Part shown: positions 55,433 through 64,000 of the stretch, piece by piece
How the letters are laid out: every line of letters begins with the position of its first letter
How positions within the stretch are numbered: position 1 is the stretch's first letter
Source of the DNA: Azorhizobium doebereinerae UFLA1-100
GTDB lineage: Bacteria; Pseudomonadota; Alphaproteobacteria; Rhizobiales; Xanthobacteraceae
Assembly: GCF_000473085.1 (NCBI RefSeq)
Contig: NZ_AXBA01000005.1
Span: 62,001-126,000, forward strand
DNA length: 64,000 bases
Direction of reading: 5' to 3'
Notes under the pieces: generated by a model
What the model saw: the letters and a program-made list of their open reading frames with translations, nothing else
What the model was told of the DNA's origin: nothing
The model's database searches: none
Position numbers and translations under genes: made by a program

Positions 55433-56874
55433 GCTCCCACCTCCCTCAAGGCGGCGAGAACGGCCGCGGTGTCCGAGAACGGATATGTCCGGTCGCCTAT
55501 GATTTGGCCCGTTTCGTGACCTTTGCCAGCAACAAGGAGAACATCCCCAGGGGCAAGCATGCGCACGCCGGCCCGGATGGCCTCCTCGCGGGCGCCGATT
55601 TCCAGCGCGCCGGGGGCGGCGGCGAGGATCTCCGCCCGGATGGCGGCCGGGTCCTCGCTGCGCGGATTGTCGTCGGTCACGATCACCACATCGGCCTTGC
55701 GGGCGGCGATGGCGCCCATCAGCGGGCGCTTGCCCCGATCCCGGTCGCCGCCGCAGCCGAACAGCGCGATCAGCCGGCCGGGGGTGGCGGCGCGCAGGGT
55801 GTCGAGCACGGTCTCCAGCGCCTCCGGCTTGTGGGCATAGTCCACGAACACCGGCCGGGCCGGGTCGTCGCCGATCCGCTCCAGCCGCCCCGGCACGCCC
55901 GAGAGGCCGGCGAGCGCGGCGAGCGCGTCATCGAGCGGCACCCCGCCCGCGGCGACCAGGCACGCCGCCAGCAGCGCATTGTCAGCCTGGAACCGTCCGA
56001 CCAGCGGCACCACCACGTCCGGCCGGTCGGCGAAGCGGATGCGCTGGCCGGTGCCCTGGGCGATCACGTCCGTCACCTTCAGGTCGCCGCCGGGGCCGAT
56101 GGCGAAGGTCGGCAGGCCGCGGGTGCGGGCGTAGGCCAGCGTGGTCGCGCCATAGGGCGCGTCGAGCGCGGCCACGGCGGGCGCCGTATCCGGCAGCAGC
56201 TCGGTGAACAGCCGCAGCTTGGCGTGGTAGTAGGCTTCCACCGTCGGGTGGTAGTCCAGATGGTCCCGCCCGAGATTGGTGAAGCCGCCGGCGGAGAGCC
56301 GGACGCCGTCGAGCCGGCGCTGGTCGAGGCCGTGCGAGGAAGCTTCCAGCGCCATGTGGGTCACGCCGGCGCCGGCCAGCCGGTCGAGCGCCGCATGCAG
56401 GTCCGCCGGATCAGGAGAGGTGAGGCCGCCATAGGTGGACTGCCCCGGCGCGATCAGGCCGAGCGTGCCCATATAGGCTGCCTGGAAGCCGAGATGGGTC
56501 CAGATCTGGCGCAGGAACTCGGCGACCGAGGTCTTGCCGGCGGTGCCGGTGACGGCGACGACGGTCTCGGGCTGGCGGGCATGGAAGCGGGCGGCGGCCA
56601 GCGCCAGCGAGCGGCGCACGTCGAGCGAGAAGACCAGCGGCACCGCCATGTCCGGCGGCGCGCCTGTGGGCTCCATCAGCACGGCGGCGGCGCCCCGCGC
56701 CAGTGCGTCGGGCACGAAGCGGGCGCCATCGGCCTTCACCCCGGGCACCGCCACGAACAGCGTGCCCGGCAGGACCTTGCGGCTGTCGCTGGTGATGCCG
56801 CTGATGGCGCTCGCATGCCCTTCGCCCCGCTCCAGGCGGGCGTGACCGGCGATCAGTGCGACGAGATCCGCCAT
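55429..56874 (-). CDS. murE: UDP-N-acetylmuramoyl-tripeptide synthetase
   Basis: A 481-residue Mur ligase. The ATP loop is VTGTAGKTSVAEF. VDYAHKPEALE and LFGCGGDRDRGKRPLM are present, and the C-terminal DDNPRSEDP has the DNPR motif typical of enzymes that add meso-diaminopimelate. It makes UDP-MurNAc-tripeptide. Its start is 69 bases downstream of ftsI, leaving a GC-rich gap without a gene. Confidence 0.98.
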   Translation of the reverse strand: MADLVALIAGHARLERGEGHASAISGITSDSRKVLPGTLFVAVPGVKADGARFVPDALARGAAAVLMEPTGAPPDMAVPLVFSLDVRRSLALAAARFHARQPETVVAVTGTAGKTSVAEFLRQIWTHLGFQAAYMGTLGLIAPGQSTYGGLTSPDPADLHAALDRLAGAGVTHMALEASSHGLDQRRLDGVRLSAGGFTNLGRDHLDYHPTVEAYYHAKLRLFTELLPDTAPAVAALDAPYGATTLAYARTRGLPTFAIGPGGDLKVTDVIAQGTGQRIRFADRPDVVVPLVGRFQADNALLAACLVAAGGVPLDDALAALAGLSGVPGRLERIGDDPARPVFVDYAHKPEALETVLDTLRAATPGRLIALFGCGGDRDRGKRPLMGAIAARKADVVIVTDDNPRSEDPAAIRAEILAAAPGALEIGAREEAIRAGVRMLAPGDVLLVAGKGHETGQIIGDRTYPFSDTAAVLAALREVGA

Positions 56875-56942
56875 GGTGCCCTTCTGTGACCTTCTTTGAT
56901 GGCTGACCGTCCCCCGGACGGGCCCGGCCCGCTGGGGCCGGA

Positions 56943-58913
56943 TCAGCGCCGGTCCGCCACCTTCTGCCCGATGTCACGCAACATCTGATCCGAATTGAGC
57001 GGCGTCTGGCGCGGCGCGACGTTCAGCATCGGCGCGATGCGCTCCACGATCTTTCCGGCGGTCGGCGCCGCATTCCAGCCCGACGTGGCATAGCCGTGGG
57101 TCTCGGGCGTGGGCTGGGGCTCGTCCAGCATAACCAGCAGCAGATATTGCGGCTTCTCCATAGGGAACACCGCCGTGAAGGAAGTCAGCAGCTTGTTGTG
57201 CGCATAGCGGCCGTTGACCACTTTCTCGGCCGTGCCGGTCTTGGCGCCGACATTGTAGCCCGGAACGTTCGCGCTCTTGCCGGAGCCCTTCTCCACGTTG
57301 AGGCGCAGGAGGTAGCGCATCTTGTCGGAGGTTTCCGGCTTCAGCACACGGGTGGCCACCTGCATGGCCTCTTCCTCGCTGCGCTTCATGAAGGTCGGCG
57401 GGATCAGATAGCCGCCATTCACCATGGAATTGACCGCCATCACCGCCTGCAGCGGCGCGACGGCGATGCCGTGGCCGAAGGCGATCGTGGCTGAGTTCAC
57501 CTCGCCCCAGCGACGCGGAACGATGGGCTCGGCGCTCTCGGGCAGCTCGGTCCGCAGCCGGTCGAGCTGGCCCATCTTGCGCAGGAACGCCTTGTGCGCC
57601 TCCACGCCGAGACTCAGCACCATCTTCGCGGTGCCGACGTTGGACGAATAGATGTAGATCTCCGGCACCGACAGCACCCGGCCTTCCGCATGGAAGTCGT
57701 GAATGGCGAAGCGGCCGAAGGACAGGGCGCCACGGGCGTCGAACGAACTGCCGAGGGTGACCTTCCCGGAATCCAGCGCCATGGCGAAGGACAGCGACTT
57801 GAAGGTCGAGCCCATCTCGAACACGCCGGTGGTCAGGCGGTTGAGGTGGGCGTTGTCGCGCGGGTCGCCGGACTGGTTGGGGTCGAAGTCGGGCAGCGAG
57901 ACCATGGACACGACCTCGCCGGTGCGCACGTTGGTCACCAGCCCCATGGCCGCCTTGGCCTTGAACTTGTCCCGCGCCTTCAGGAGTTCGTCCCGCAGCG
58001 CGTGCTGGACGCGCGAATCCATCGCCAGCGCCACCGGCTCCTGCTGGCGGTCGGTGGCAAGGCCGGCGAGGTGCAGTTCGGCGAGGCCCCGGTTGTCGAC
58101 ATATTTCTCCAGCCCGGCAATGCCCTGGTTGTCCACGTTCACGTTGCCGAGCACGTGGGAGAAGGTGGGACCGTCGGGATAGATGCGGCGGTTCTCGCGC
58201 ACGAAGCCGATGCCGGGAAAGCCGAGCCGGTAGATGGCCCGCTGCTGGGCCGGCGTGATCTCACGTTTCAGCCAGGCGAAGCCCTTGCCGGAGTTCAGCC
58301 GGGCGCGCACCTCGGCGACGTCCAGGTCCGGCAGCACCTTGAGCAGGCCTTCCAGCGTCTCGTCGGGATCGATCAGGCGCTTGGGCTCGGCGAACAGCGA
58401 GGGCGAGCGCACGTCGATGGCGATGACGTCGCCGTTGCGGTCCACGATGTCCGGGCGGGCCGAGGCCACCGCCTCCGAGCCGCCGCCGCGCGTGCCATTG
58501 GGATCGGAGGTCAGCGCCAGGATGGTGAGGCGGCCGGCGATGGCCACGAACACCAGCGAGAAGGCCAGGATGATCAGCTTGAGCCGCGCCCGCGCCACCG
58601 TCTCCTGGTCCACCCGGTCGAGCCCGAACAGGCCTCGGACGATGAAGATGGAGGCGTGGTAGGAGAACAGGACGAGGCCGATCGCCCGCATCACGAACCA
58701 GCGGCACAGCCGGTAGATGCGCAGCACGATCCACCGCAGGATGCCGTAGAACGCCATCCCCACCGCCCGCACCATGCGCCACAGCAGGTCCAACAGGAAC
58801 AGGCCGGCGACGCCGCCCATGCGGCCGAGGACGCGCCCGGTGGCGGCGCCGGCCCGGCCGAGGAGGCGGCCGGCCTTGGCCAGCGGTGCGGGAATGGAAA
58901 ACGAGGGGGTCAT
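56943..58913 (-). CDS. ftsI: Septal peptidoglycan transpeptidase FtsI (PBP3)
   Basis: A 656-residue class B penicillin-binding protein. A single membrane helix (about 112-132) is preceded by a 110-residue N-terminal part rich in Arg, Trp and hydrophobic residues, far longer than the usual 20-40. The transpeptidase domain has Ser369 in GSTFK (SxxK), SSN in IYSSNVGTAK and KTG in GAKTGTAEK. It cross-links septal peptidoglycan with FtsW. The ATG at 58913 is the first plausible start 13 bases after ftsL. A start much nearer the helix is possible, but I see no good one. Confidence 0.95.
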   Translation of the reverse strand: MTPSFSIPAPLAKAGRLLGRAGAATGRVLGRMGGVAGLFLLDLLWRMVRAVGMAFYGILRWIVLRIYRLCRWFVMRAIGLVLFSYHASIFIVRGLFGLDRVDQETVARARLKLIILAFSLVFVAIAGRLTILALTSDPNGTRGGGSEAVASARPDIVDRNGDVIAIDVRSPSLFAEPKRLIDPDETLEGLLKVLPDLDVAEVRARLNSGKGFAWLKREITPAQQRAIYRLGFPGIGFVRENRRIYPDGPTFSHVLGNVNVDNQGIAGLEKYVDNRGLAELHLAGLATDRQQEPVALAMDSRVQHALRDELLKARDKFKAKAAMGLVTNVRTGEVVSMVSLPDFDPNQSGDPRDNAHLNRLTTGVFEMGSTFKSLSFAMALDSGKVTLGSSFDARGALSFGRFAIHDFHAEGRVLSVPEIYIYSSNVGTAKMVLSLGVEAHKAFLRKMGQLDRLRTELPESAEPIVPRRWGEVNSATIAFGHGIAVAPLQAVMAVNSMVNGGYLIPPTFMKRSEEEAMQVATRVLKPETSDKMRYLLRLNVEKGSGKSANVPGYNVGAKTGTAEKVVNGRYAHNKLLTSFTAVFPMEKPQYLLLVMLDEPQPTPETHGYATSGWNAAPTAGKIVERIAPMLNVAPRQTPLNSDQMLRDIGQKVADRR

Positions 58914-58926
58914 GGCATGGGCCTCG

Positions 58927-59541
58927 TTAATGCGTGCCGCCGAGCAGCCCGGGCGGCAGGAGCGCACCCAGAGCGGCGAAGGGATTGGTGGGAGCCTGGG
59001 GCGCCGGGGCGGCCTGGGGCTGGGGCGCCTCGCGCGGGGCGGCCTGCGCCATCGGCGCGGAGGCGCGGGGCGTGGCGGCGCTGGGAGCTGCGGGCTTCGG
59101 CTTCGCCGGGCTGGTCGGCGAGCGGAGCGAAGAGGATGCCGGCGGGGCCGAACTGCCGGAATTCGCGCGCTCGGACGGCACCGACTTGGCGCTGGTCGAC
59201 GAGGTGGTGAGCGGCGCATCCACCAGCGCCTCGATCATCCCGCCGATGCCGTCACCGCCGGCCGCCGGCTTCTCCGGCAGGTCGTCGAGGGTGGAGATGT
59301 TGTCCGGGGAGAGCGGCTGCAGGTCGAGATGGCGCTGCACCAGCCCCTGCACATAGAGCGGCGCGGTGCGCCGGGCCCATTCCGCGCGCAGGACGGCGAT
59401 CTGGTCGCGTTCGGTGCGGATCGCGGCGCGCAGGTGGGCGAGGCGTTCCGCCTCCGCCGTGGAAGCGTACTTCACCTGATAGACCACTGCGGCGGTCACG
59501 AGCAGCGCCAGAACCATCAACAGGTTGGCGATGCGGAACAT
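58927..59541 (-). CDS. ftsL: Cell division protein FtsL
   Basis: A 204-residue bitopic protein. One N-terminal helix (about 4-22, IANLLMVLALLVTAAVVYQV) is followed by a short coiled coil (AEAERLAHLRAAIRTERDQI) and the block YVQGLVQRHLDLQPL seen in alphaproteobacterial FtsL. After about 90 it becomes a Pro/Ala/Ser-rich tail of about 110 residues, not usual for FtsL (commonly 100-130 in all). It would form the FtsBLQ complex. It directly follows rsmH. Confidence 0.85.
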   Translation of the reverse strand: MFRIANLLMVLALLVTAAVVYQVKYASTAEAERLAHLRAAIRTERDQIAVLRAEWARRTAPLYVQGLVQRHLDLQPLSPDNISTLDDLPEKPAAGGDGIGGMIEALVDAPLTTSSTSAKSVPSERANSGSSAPPASSSLRSPTSPAKPKPAAPSAATPRASAPMAQAAPREAPQPQAAPAPQAPTNPFAALGALLPPGLLGGTH

Positions 59542-60582
59542 TCAGTTTCGTCTCCGCCCTCGGCGTTGCGACAGGTCGGCGGGAAGCAGTCCCGCCAAGT
59601 CACCGTCCGGATGCGCCGGGGCTTCCGTGCGCTCGGCCGCGCGAAGCTTCGCGGACCTTGCACGCGGATTGCCTGCCACTTCCTCGGAGCCGGCCTCCAC
59701 CATCCCCTTGGCCACGAGCCGGAAGGAGGGGGCCGGCCCCTCCGCTTGCGGCATATGACGCGAGGCGGACGGTGCCTTGCTCCGATGTGACAGAAAATTC
59801 TTAACGATCCGGTCTTCGAGCGAATGAAACGTCACCACCACCAGCCGGCCACCCGGCTTCAGCACCCGCTCGGCCGCCGCCAGGGCGCCCACAAGCTCCT
59901 GCAATTCCTCGTTTACGGCGATGCGCAGGGCCTGGAAGGTGCGGGTGGCGGGATGCATTTCGCCGGGCTTGGCCCAGACCACCTTCGAGACGATGTCGGC
60001 CAGCTGAAGGGTGCGGGTGATGGGCGATTCCGCCCGCGCGGCGACGATGGCCTTGGCGATCTGGCGCGAGAATCGCTCCTCGCCCAGGGTCCAGATCACA
60101 TGGGCGAGTTCCACCTCGTCGAGGTCGGCCACGAGGTCGGCGGCGGAAGGGCCGTCATTGGCCATGCGCATGTCGAGCGGCCCGTCGCGGCGGAAGGAAA
60201 AGCCACGCTCGGCCTCGTCGAGCTGCATGGAGGAGACGCCGATGTCCAGCACCACGCCGTCGAGCGGGGCAAAGTCCATCTGCTGCGCCACGGTGCCGAG
60301 CTCGGAGAAGCGGTCCTGCACCAAAGTGAGCCGCCCGCCCGCATCCAGCACCAGGCCGGCGCCGCCGGCGATGGCGGTGGGGTCACGGTCGATGGCCAGC
60401 ACGCGGCAGTCGGCGGCGGCGAGGATGGCGCGGGTGTAACCTCCCGCGCCGAAGGTGCCGTCCACATAGCGGCCGGCATCCTTCGGCGCGAGGTGCGCGA
60501 GAACTTCGGCAAGCATCACCGGAAGATGACGGGCCGGTCCGCCTGCGGCGTCGGTGGGCCCGACCCCGCGACCCGTCTTCAT
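59542..60582 (-). CDS. rsmH: 16S rRNA (cytosine1402-N4)-methyltransferase
   Basis: A 346-residue SAM-dependent methyltransferase. [16 protein letters not shown] binds SAM, and [23 protein letters not shown] (in outline), then [20 protein letters not shown] and [15 protein letters not shown] are RsmH signatures. It modifies C1402 in the ribosomal P site. Overlaps mraZ by 4 bases. Confidence 0.98.
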   Translation of the reverse strand: MKTGRGVGPTDAAGGPARHLPVMLAEVLAHLAPKDAGRYVDGTFGAGGYTRAILAAADCRVLAIDRDPTAIAGGAGLVLDAGGRLTLVQDRFSELGTVAQQMDFAPLDGVVLDIGVSSMQLDEAERGFSFRRDGPLDMRMANDGPSAADLVADLDEVELAHVIWTLGEERFSRQIAKAIVAARAESPITRTLQLADIVSKVVWAKPGEMHPATRTFQALRIAVNEELQELVGALAAAERVLKPGGRLVVVTFHSLEDRIVKNFLSHRSKAPSASRHMPQAEGPAPSFRLVAKGMVEAGSEEVAGNPRARSAKLRAAERTEAPAHPDGDLAGLLPADLSQRRGRRRN

Positions 60583-61052
60583 CCCGTGGTACTCCCCTCG
60601 TTCTCCTGTCCGGCTCCCAGGTCACGCCGCAGCTTGCGCACCTTCTCGCGGGCCTCTGCGAGATGGGCGCGAAAGCGCTCCGGTTCCCAGATCCGGAACT
60701 TGTGCCCGAGGCCCACGAACGTCACCTGATCGGCAATCGCGGCGTGGGCTTTCAGGCTGTCCGTCAGGACCGCCCGGCCTTCCGGGTCGATCCTCAGCAT
60801 TTCCGTCGTGCCGTAGAGCGCCGCCGCCAGTTCCTCCCGCGCTTCCGAATAGGGCGGATAGCGGGCGATCAGGGCTTCGATCTCGGCCATCAGGCGATTG
60901 CCGCCCGCATCCAGCGCCGGTTCGGCGAGGCTGGGGTGGCAATGGAGAAGGTCCGTGCCGTCCTTCCCGAGGACGGTGCGATAGGGCGCGGGAATGGAGA
61001 CCCGGCCCTTGGCGTCCAGGCGCATCGTGTAGGTGGACACGAAGCGGTCCAT
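60579..61052 (-). CDS. mraZ: MraZ transcriptional regulator of the dcw cluster
   Basis: A 157-residue protein with two MraZ (SpoVT-AbrB-type) domains. [16 protein letters not shown] is the first and [19 protein letters not shown] the second, both with the DxKGR-like motif. ATG 61052 (MDRFVSTY) matches the family; a GTG at 61091 would add 13 residues. The first gene of the dcw operon. MraZ represses its own operon by binding GTGGG-type direct repeats; candidates are at 61062-61090. Confidence 0.96.
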   Translation of the reverse strand: MDRFVSTYTMRLDAKGRVSIPAPYRTVLGKDGTDLLHCHPSLAEPALDAGGNRLMAEIEALIARYPPYSEAREELAAALYGTTEMLRIDPEGRAVLTDSLKAHAAIADQVTFVGLGHKFRIWEPERFRAHLAEAREKVRKLRRDLGAGQENEGSTTG

Positions 61053-61061
61053 GACGCCCGT

Positions 61062-61090
61062 GGAACCCCCAGCGCAATAAGGAACCCCCA
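61062..61090 (-). promoter_or_regulatory. Two TGGGGGTTCC direct repeats, candidate MraZ boxes
   Basis: On the minus strand TGGGGGTTCC occurs twice with a 19-base period (61062-61071 and 61081-61090) just ahead of the mraZ ATG. MraZ binds TGGGN repeats with short spacers in other bacteria. The 19-base step differs from the usual 10, so this is tentative. Confidence 0.5.
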
Positions 61091-61322
61091 CCTGCGGGAC
61101 ACCGCCGCCTCACACGGCCGGGACACGGCGAAACGCGCCAGCATCTCCGGATGGGTGATTTTGGGTTAACATGGGATATTATGGGCGTCAATGGATTCAG
61201 GCGGGGGCGACGCCCCTCCAGGCCCGCCACTTCCCGCCACGACAGCAAGACGGCGCGCTTGGCGCGGGGGACCCCTCCGGTGCGGGGTTTCGCCGCGCAA
61301 AATGGTGAACCCACGCGCAAGC

Positions 61323-61338
61323 TTAACGGCGCATTAAC
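61323..61338. promoter_or_regulatory. CtrA-type box TTAA-N7-TTAAC
   Basis: TTAACGGCGCATTAAC matches the CtrA full site TTAA-N7-TTAAC exactly. CtrA is the cell-cycle master regulator of alphaproteobacteria and controls division genes in several. It lies 271 bases upstream of mraZ and 249 bases before djlA, so either could be the target. Confidence 0.6.
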
Positions 61339-61586
61339 CCTAATCAGTCCTTAACTTAGGGACCGGGCCTTTCCATCGCCCAGGCGGCGGGACGGTTCGA
61401 CGGGGGTGAATCACCGCAGGACGTCGGCACCGCCCGCGGTCCGGCGGAAGCGGATGCCGGACGCGGGCTTCGGCCACGGCCGGCACCGCGCCTGCAAACA
61501 GCCCCCTCGCGTTGCGTTATGGTTAACAATTTGTTGCGGCAGCGTTCTGCGTCTCTACTGTTGATGAGTGACCGGGTGGGGGGTTC

Positions 61587-62294
61587 GTGACTCTGGTGGG
61601 GATCATCGGCGGGGCCGGCGTGGGGTTTGCCCTGGGCGGCCCGCTCGGCGCATTGCTCGGCGGCCTTGCCGGACATGCGCTCCAACGCCTGCTTGCTCCC
61701 GCCCCGCGTCCCGCTGCCTTCTCAATCGCCCTCATCGCACTCTGCGCCAAGATGGCCAAGGCCGATGGCGTAGTCGTGCCGGTGGAAGTCGCCGCGTTCC
61801 GTGAAGTCTTCGATATTTCCCCCGAGGATCTTGCAGGAGTGGCTCGCGTGTTTGACCTAGCCAGCCAAGACACCGCCGGTTTTGAAGCCTACGCCCGACA
61901 GATCGGCGTGATGTTCGCCGACGAGCCGGACACCCGCGAAGACCTTCTCGACGCCCTGTTTCACGTGGCCAAGGCGGACCACGCACTGCATCCGGGCGAA
62001 CTGGTCTTCATGCAGAAGGTCGCCGTCCTCCTCGGCTTCGATGGCCCGGCCTATGACCGGATCGAGGCCCGCCACGTGCGCCGGCCCGGCGACCCCTATG
62101 CGGTGCTGGACCTGCCCCACGACGCCACGGATGCCCAGATCAAGGCCCGCTGGCGCCAGCTGGTGCGCGAGCACCATCCCGACCGCCTTCTGTCGCGGGG
62201 CGTGCCGCCGGCGGCGATCAAGCTCGCCAACGACCGGGTGGTTGCGGTAAACGCGGCCTACGCCCGCATTCTCGAACACCGGGAGAAACGGTGA
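61587..62294 (+). CDS. djlA: TerB/J-domain protein (DjlA-like co-chaperone)
   Basis: A 235-residue protein. The N-terminal glycine-rich membrane segment (LVGIIGGAGVGFALGGPLGALLGGLAGHA, in outline) is followed by a TerB domain (ALCAKMAKADGVVVPVEVAAFREVF, then HVAKADHALHPGELVFMQKV) and a C-terminal J domain with HPD in REHHPDRLL. It would recruit and stimulate DnaK at the inner membrane. Start is GTG 61587 after GGTGGGGGG. The following gene's GTG overlaps its stop (GTGA). Confidence 0.9.
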   Translation: MTLVGIIGGAGVGFALGGPLGALLGGLAGHALQRLLAPAPRPAAFSIALIALCAKMAKADGVVVPVEVAAFREVFDISPEDLAGVARVFDLASQDTAGFEAYARQIGVMFADEPDTREDLLDALFHVAKADHALHPGELVFMQKVAVLLGFDGPAYDRIEARHVRRPGDPYAVLDLPHDATDAQIKARWRQLVREHHPDRLLSRGVPPAAIKLANDRVVAVNAAYARILEHREKR

Positions 62295-63121
62295 GTCCCG
62301 AGCCTTTGCCCTTCGCCCCAGACAGCGACCTCGTCAGCCTTCTCGCCCCCTCCCCCAACCACGGGGAGCGCAAGTCCGCCATCGACATGCTGGTGCTGCA
62401 CTATACCGGCATGGAGAGCGCGGAAGCGGCCATCGACCTCCTGCGCGCGCCCACCGCCGAGGTCTCCTGCCACTACGTGGTGCTGGAGGACGGCAGCATC
62501 ATCCAGATGGTGCCGGAGGCGCGGCGGGCGTGGCATGCGGGCGTGTCCTCCTGGGAAGGCAAGGACGACATCAATTCCCGCTCCATCGGCATCGAGATCG
62601 TCAATCCCGGCCATGAGCTCGGCTATCCGGATTTTCCCGAGCGCCAGCTCCGCTCGGTGGCGGCCTTGTGCCAGGACCTCATCGCCCGCCATGCCATCCG
62701 CGCCGACCGCGTGCTGGCCCACTCCGACGTCGCGCCGGGGCGCAAGCAGGATCCGGGCGAGAAATTCCCCTGGGAGTTCCTGCACCATGCCGGCGTCGGC
62801 CATCATGTGCACGAGGCACCGAAGGGCGGCGGGCGCTTCCTGATGATGGGCGACAGCGGCCAGCCCATCGCGGCCCTCCAGGCCATGCTGGCGCTCTACG
62901 GCTACGGCCTTGCGGTGACCGGCGTCTATGACGCGGCGACGCAGGACGTGGTCACCGCCTTCCAGCGCCATTTCCGCCGCTCGCAGGTGGACGGCGTGGC
63001 CGACGGCTCCACCATTCTCACCCTGCGCAACCTGATCGGCGCCCGCCCGCAGGACGGGGACGCGCCGGACCATGACCACGACGGCCATGGCCATGGCCAT
63101 GGCGGCTGCGCGCACGGCTGA
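62291..63121 (+). CDS. N-acetylmuramoyl-L-alanine amidase (amidase_2 type) with peptidoglycan-binding domain
   Basis: A 276-residue protein. The amidase_2 domain (about 30-175) holds the zinc histidines in MLVLHYTGM and LAHSDVAPGRKQDPG, with SCHYVVLEDGSI and HAGVSSW between. A peptidoglycan-binding_1-type domain covers about 185-255 (IAALQAMLALYGYGLAVTGVYD). The last 15 residues are His/Gly/Asp-rich (HDHDGHGHGHGGCAHG), perhaps a metal store. No signal peptide is obvious, so it may be cytosolic and act in cell-wall recycling, like AmpD. GTG start overlaps djlA. Confidence 0.93.
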   Translation: MSPEPLPFAPDSDLVSLLAPSPNHGERKSAIDMLVLHYTGMESAEAAIDLLRAPTAEVSCHYVVLEDGSIIQMVPEARRAWHAGVSSWEGKDDINSRSIGIEIVNPGHELGYPDFPERQLRSVAALCQDLIARHAIRADRVLAHSDVAPGRKQDPGEKFPWEFLHHAGVGHHVHEAPKGGGRFLMMGDSGQPIAALQAMLALYGYGLAVTGVYDAATQDVVTAFQRHFRRSQVDGVADGSTILTLRNLIGARPQDGDAPDHDHDGHGHGHGGCAHG

Positions 63122-63190
63122 GGCCAGCCGCGCCAGGGGAAAAGCGGCGGGACGCTTGACGCCCGGCTCGCGAACCCCCATTGCAGGGCC

Positions 63191-63565
63191 ACCAGCCGGC
63201 CGGGCGGCCGCGATGTTCGCATCGAGGAAAGTCCGGGCTCCACGGAGACACGGTGCCGGATAACGTCCGGCGGGGGCGACCCTAGGGAAAGTGCCACAGA
63301 AATCAGACCGCCCGTGCGTGCACGGGTAAGGGTGAAACGGTGGGGTAAGAGCCCACCGCGCGACCGGCAACGGAAGCGGCACGGTAAACCCCACCGGGAG
63401 CAAGGTCGAATAGGGACGGCACGGCCCGCGCAAGCGGTCCAATCCGGTCTTCGGATCGTCGTCCGGGTTGACTGCCAGAGGCGCCGGGTAACCGGCGTCC
63501 TAGAGGAATGGCCGCCACGCGGGAGCAATCCCGCCGTACAGAACCCGGCTTATAGGCCGGCTGGT
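63191..63565 (+). ncRNA. rnpB: RNase P RNA, bacterial type A
   Basis: Conserved parts are GAGGAAAGTCCGGGCTC (63224-63240), CGGTGCCGGATAACG, GGAAAGTGCCACAGAAA and GGGGTAAGAGCCCACCGCG. The end reads ACAGAACCCGGCTTATAGG. The P1 helix pairs ACCAGCCGGCC (63191-63201) with GGCCGGCTGGT (63555-63565). The length of about 375 fits alphaproteobacteria. This RNA trims the 5' ends of tRNA precursors. It sits after the amidase gene, as in related genomes. Confidence 0.95.
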
Positions 63566-63757
63566 AACTCTCCCCCGCCCGCGGGCGGCGCGCCCGCTCC
63601 GCCAACCATGCCGATGCGGTTCCTTAACGCGTCTGGGATAGAGCCCGCGACGCCGCGCGCCGCGACCGCCTGTCCGGTCCCGCTTCCGCTCGGCTGTCCG
63701 CACACTATCCTGGCCACCGTCGGTGGGAACGGCCGGCTGAACCTTTGGGGGGTTCTC

Positions 63758-64000
63758 ATGTTGTCACGTCGATCCTGCCTGGCCGCGCTCGCCGGGCTCG
63801 CCGCTCCGGCCTTGCCGCGCCCGCTGTGGGCGCAGGCCGCCGCCACGCCGGCCGCCGCGTCCGCCTTGCCCATGAACGGTCGGCTCACCCATCTGGCCTA
63901 TAGCGACCAGGGCGGCCGGCCCGACGGCGTGCAGGTGATGGTCAGCCGCAAGACGCTCTATGTGGGCCACATGTTCTCGAACGGCTTCACCGTCATGGAC
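63758..64000 (+). CDS. Secreted repeat protein (LVIVD-type beta-propeller), partial
   Basis: The first 81 codons of a gene cut by the right edge. The signal is twin-arginine-like (LSRRSCLAALAGLAAPALP, ending WAQA). The mature start (NGRLTHLAYSDQGGRPDGVQ followed by VMVSRKTLYVGHMFSNGFTVMD) resembles LVIVD-repeat proteins of Proteobacteria, which are predicted beta-propellers of unknown function. A CTTTGGGGGG lies before the ATG. Only the beginning is visible, so the call is tentative. Confidence 0.7.
   Translation, partial: MLSRRSCLAALAGLAAPALPRPLWAQAAATPAAASALPMNGRLTHLAYSDQGGRPDGVQVMVSRKTLYVGHMFSNGFTVMD

Larger units (their letters stand above)
61053..61586. other. 534-base divergent intergenic region upstream of the dcw cluster
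   Basis: Between mraZ and the djlA-like gene. It holds two direct repeats next to mraZ, a CtrA-type box (61323-61338) and two further TTAAC-type words at 61162 and 61521. It has no gene that I can support. Confidence 0.7.

Overview
The window is GC-rich DNA from an alphaproteobacterium, most likely a member of the Hyphomicrobiales (a Xanthobacter/Azorhizobium-like organism). This is inferred from the G+C and codon bias, a FixK/FNR-type box in front of a ccoNOQP-ccoGHIS cluster, a dcw cluster that starts with mraZ-rsmH next to a CtrA-type box, and a DjlA-like gene, an N-acetylmuramoyl-alanine amidase and rnpB lying side by side. I have no 16S rRNA or database match, so the genus is a guess. 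No transposase, integrase, tRNA or CRISPR array was seen.

Layout. 1-11.4 kb: housekeeping and small genes, with an ArsR-type regulator cut by the left edge, an L,D-transpeptidase with a strong terminator, a GNAT enzyme, comM/yifB, an acyl-carrier-like protein without its serine, a divergent XRE regulator/methyltransferase pair, a PHA-system protein, gshB, an M23-type protein and a pirin. 11.5-15.2 kb: a TetR-HlyD-ABC ATPase-ABC permease operon behind a perfect palindrome. 15.3-24.8 kb: the cbb3 cytochrome oxidase genes ccoNOQP followed by the assembly genes ccoG, fixH, ccoI (fixI), ccoS and an MFS gene that carries the copper-binding motif spacing of CcoA. Together they build a high-affinity oxidase and load copper into it.

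24.8-33.5 kb: a catabolic locus around an IclR regulator. A TRAP importer (dctP plus a fused dctQM) is read leftwards. IclR, an SCP2-type thiolase, an acyl-CoA ligase, two overlapping PPC/DUF296 proteins and an SDR dehydrogenase are read rightwards. GGTCCA-N5-TGGACC palindromes lie between the two arms. The set looks like import, CoA activation, oxidation and thiolytic cleavage of an organic acid that I cannot identify. 33.5-38.7 kb: a GNAT/FemAB-like protein, a second SDR and a 1090-residue hybrid histidine kinase, followed by 0.6 kb of repeats.

39.3-52.1 kb: a nitrogen-compound locus. A GntR regulator with three AATGTGCACATT-type boxes faces a polyamine-type ABC importer and a PuuE-like hydrolase. 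A convergent operon encodes a branched-chain-type importer (LivK, LivH and a single LivM-LivG-LivF fusion), a cytosine-deaminase-like amidohydrolase and an amidase. 52.9-61.1 kb: the dcw cluster mraZ-rsmH-ftsL-ftsI-murE-murF-mraY on the minus strand. 61.6-64 kb: a TerB/J-domain protein, a cell-wall amidase, the RNase P RNA and the start of a secreted repeat protein.

Most long frames on the strand opposite these genes are codon-bias shadows and are not annotated.
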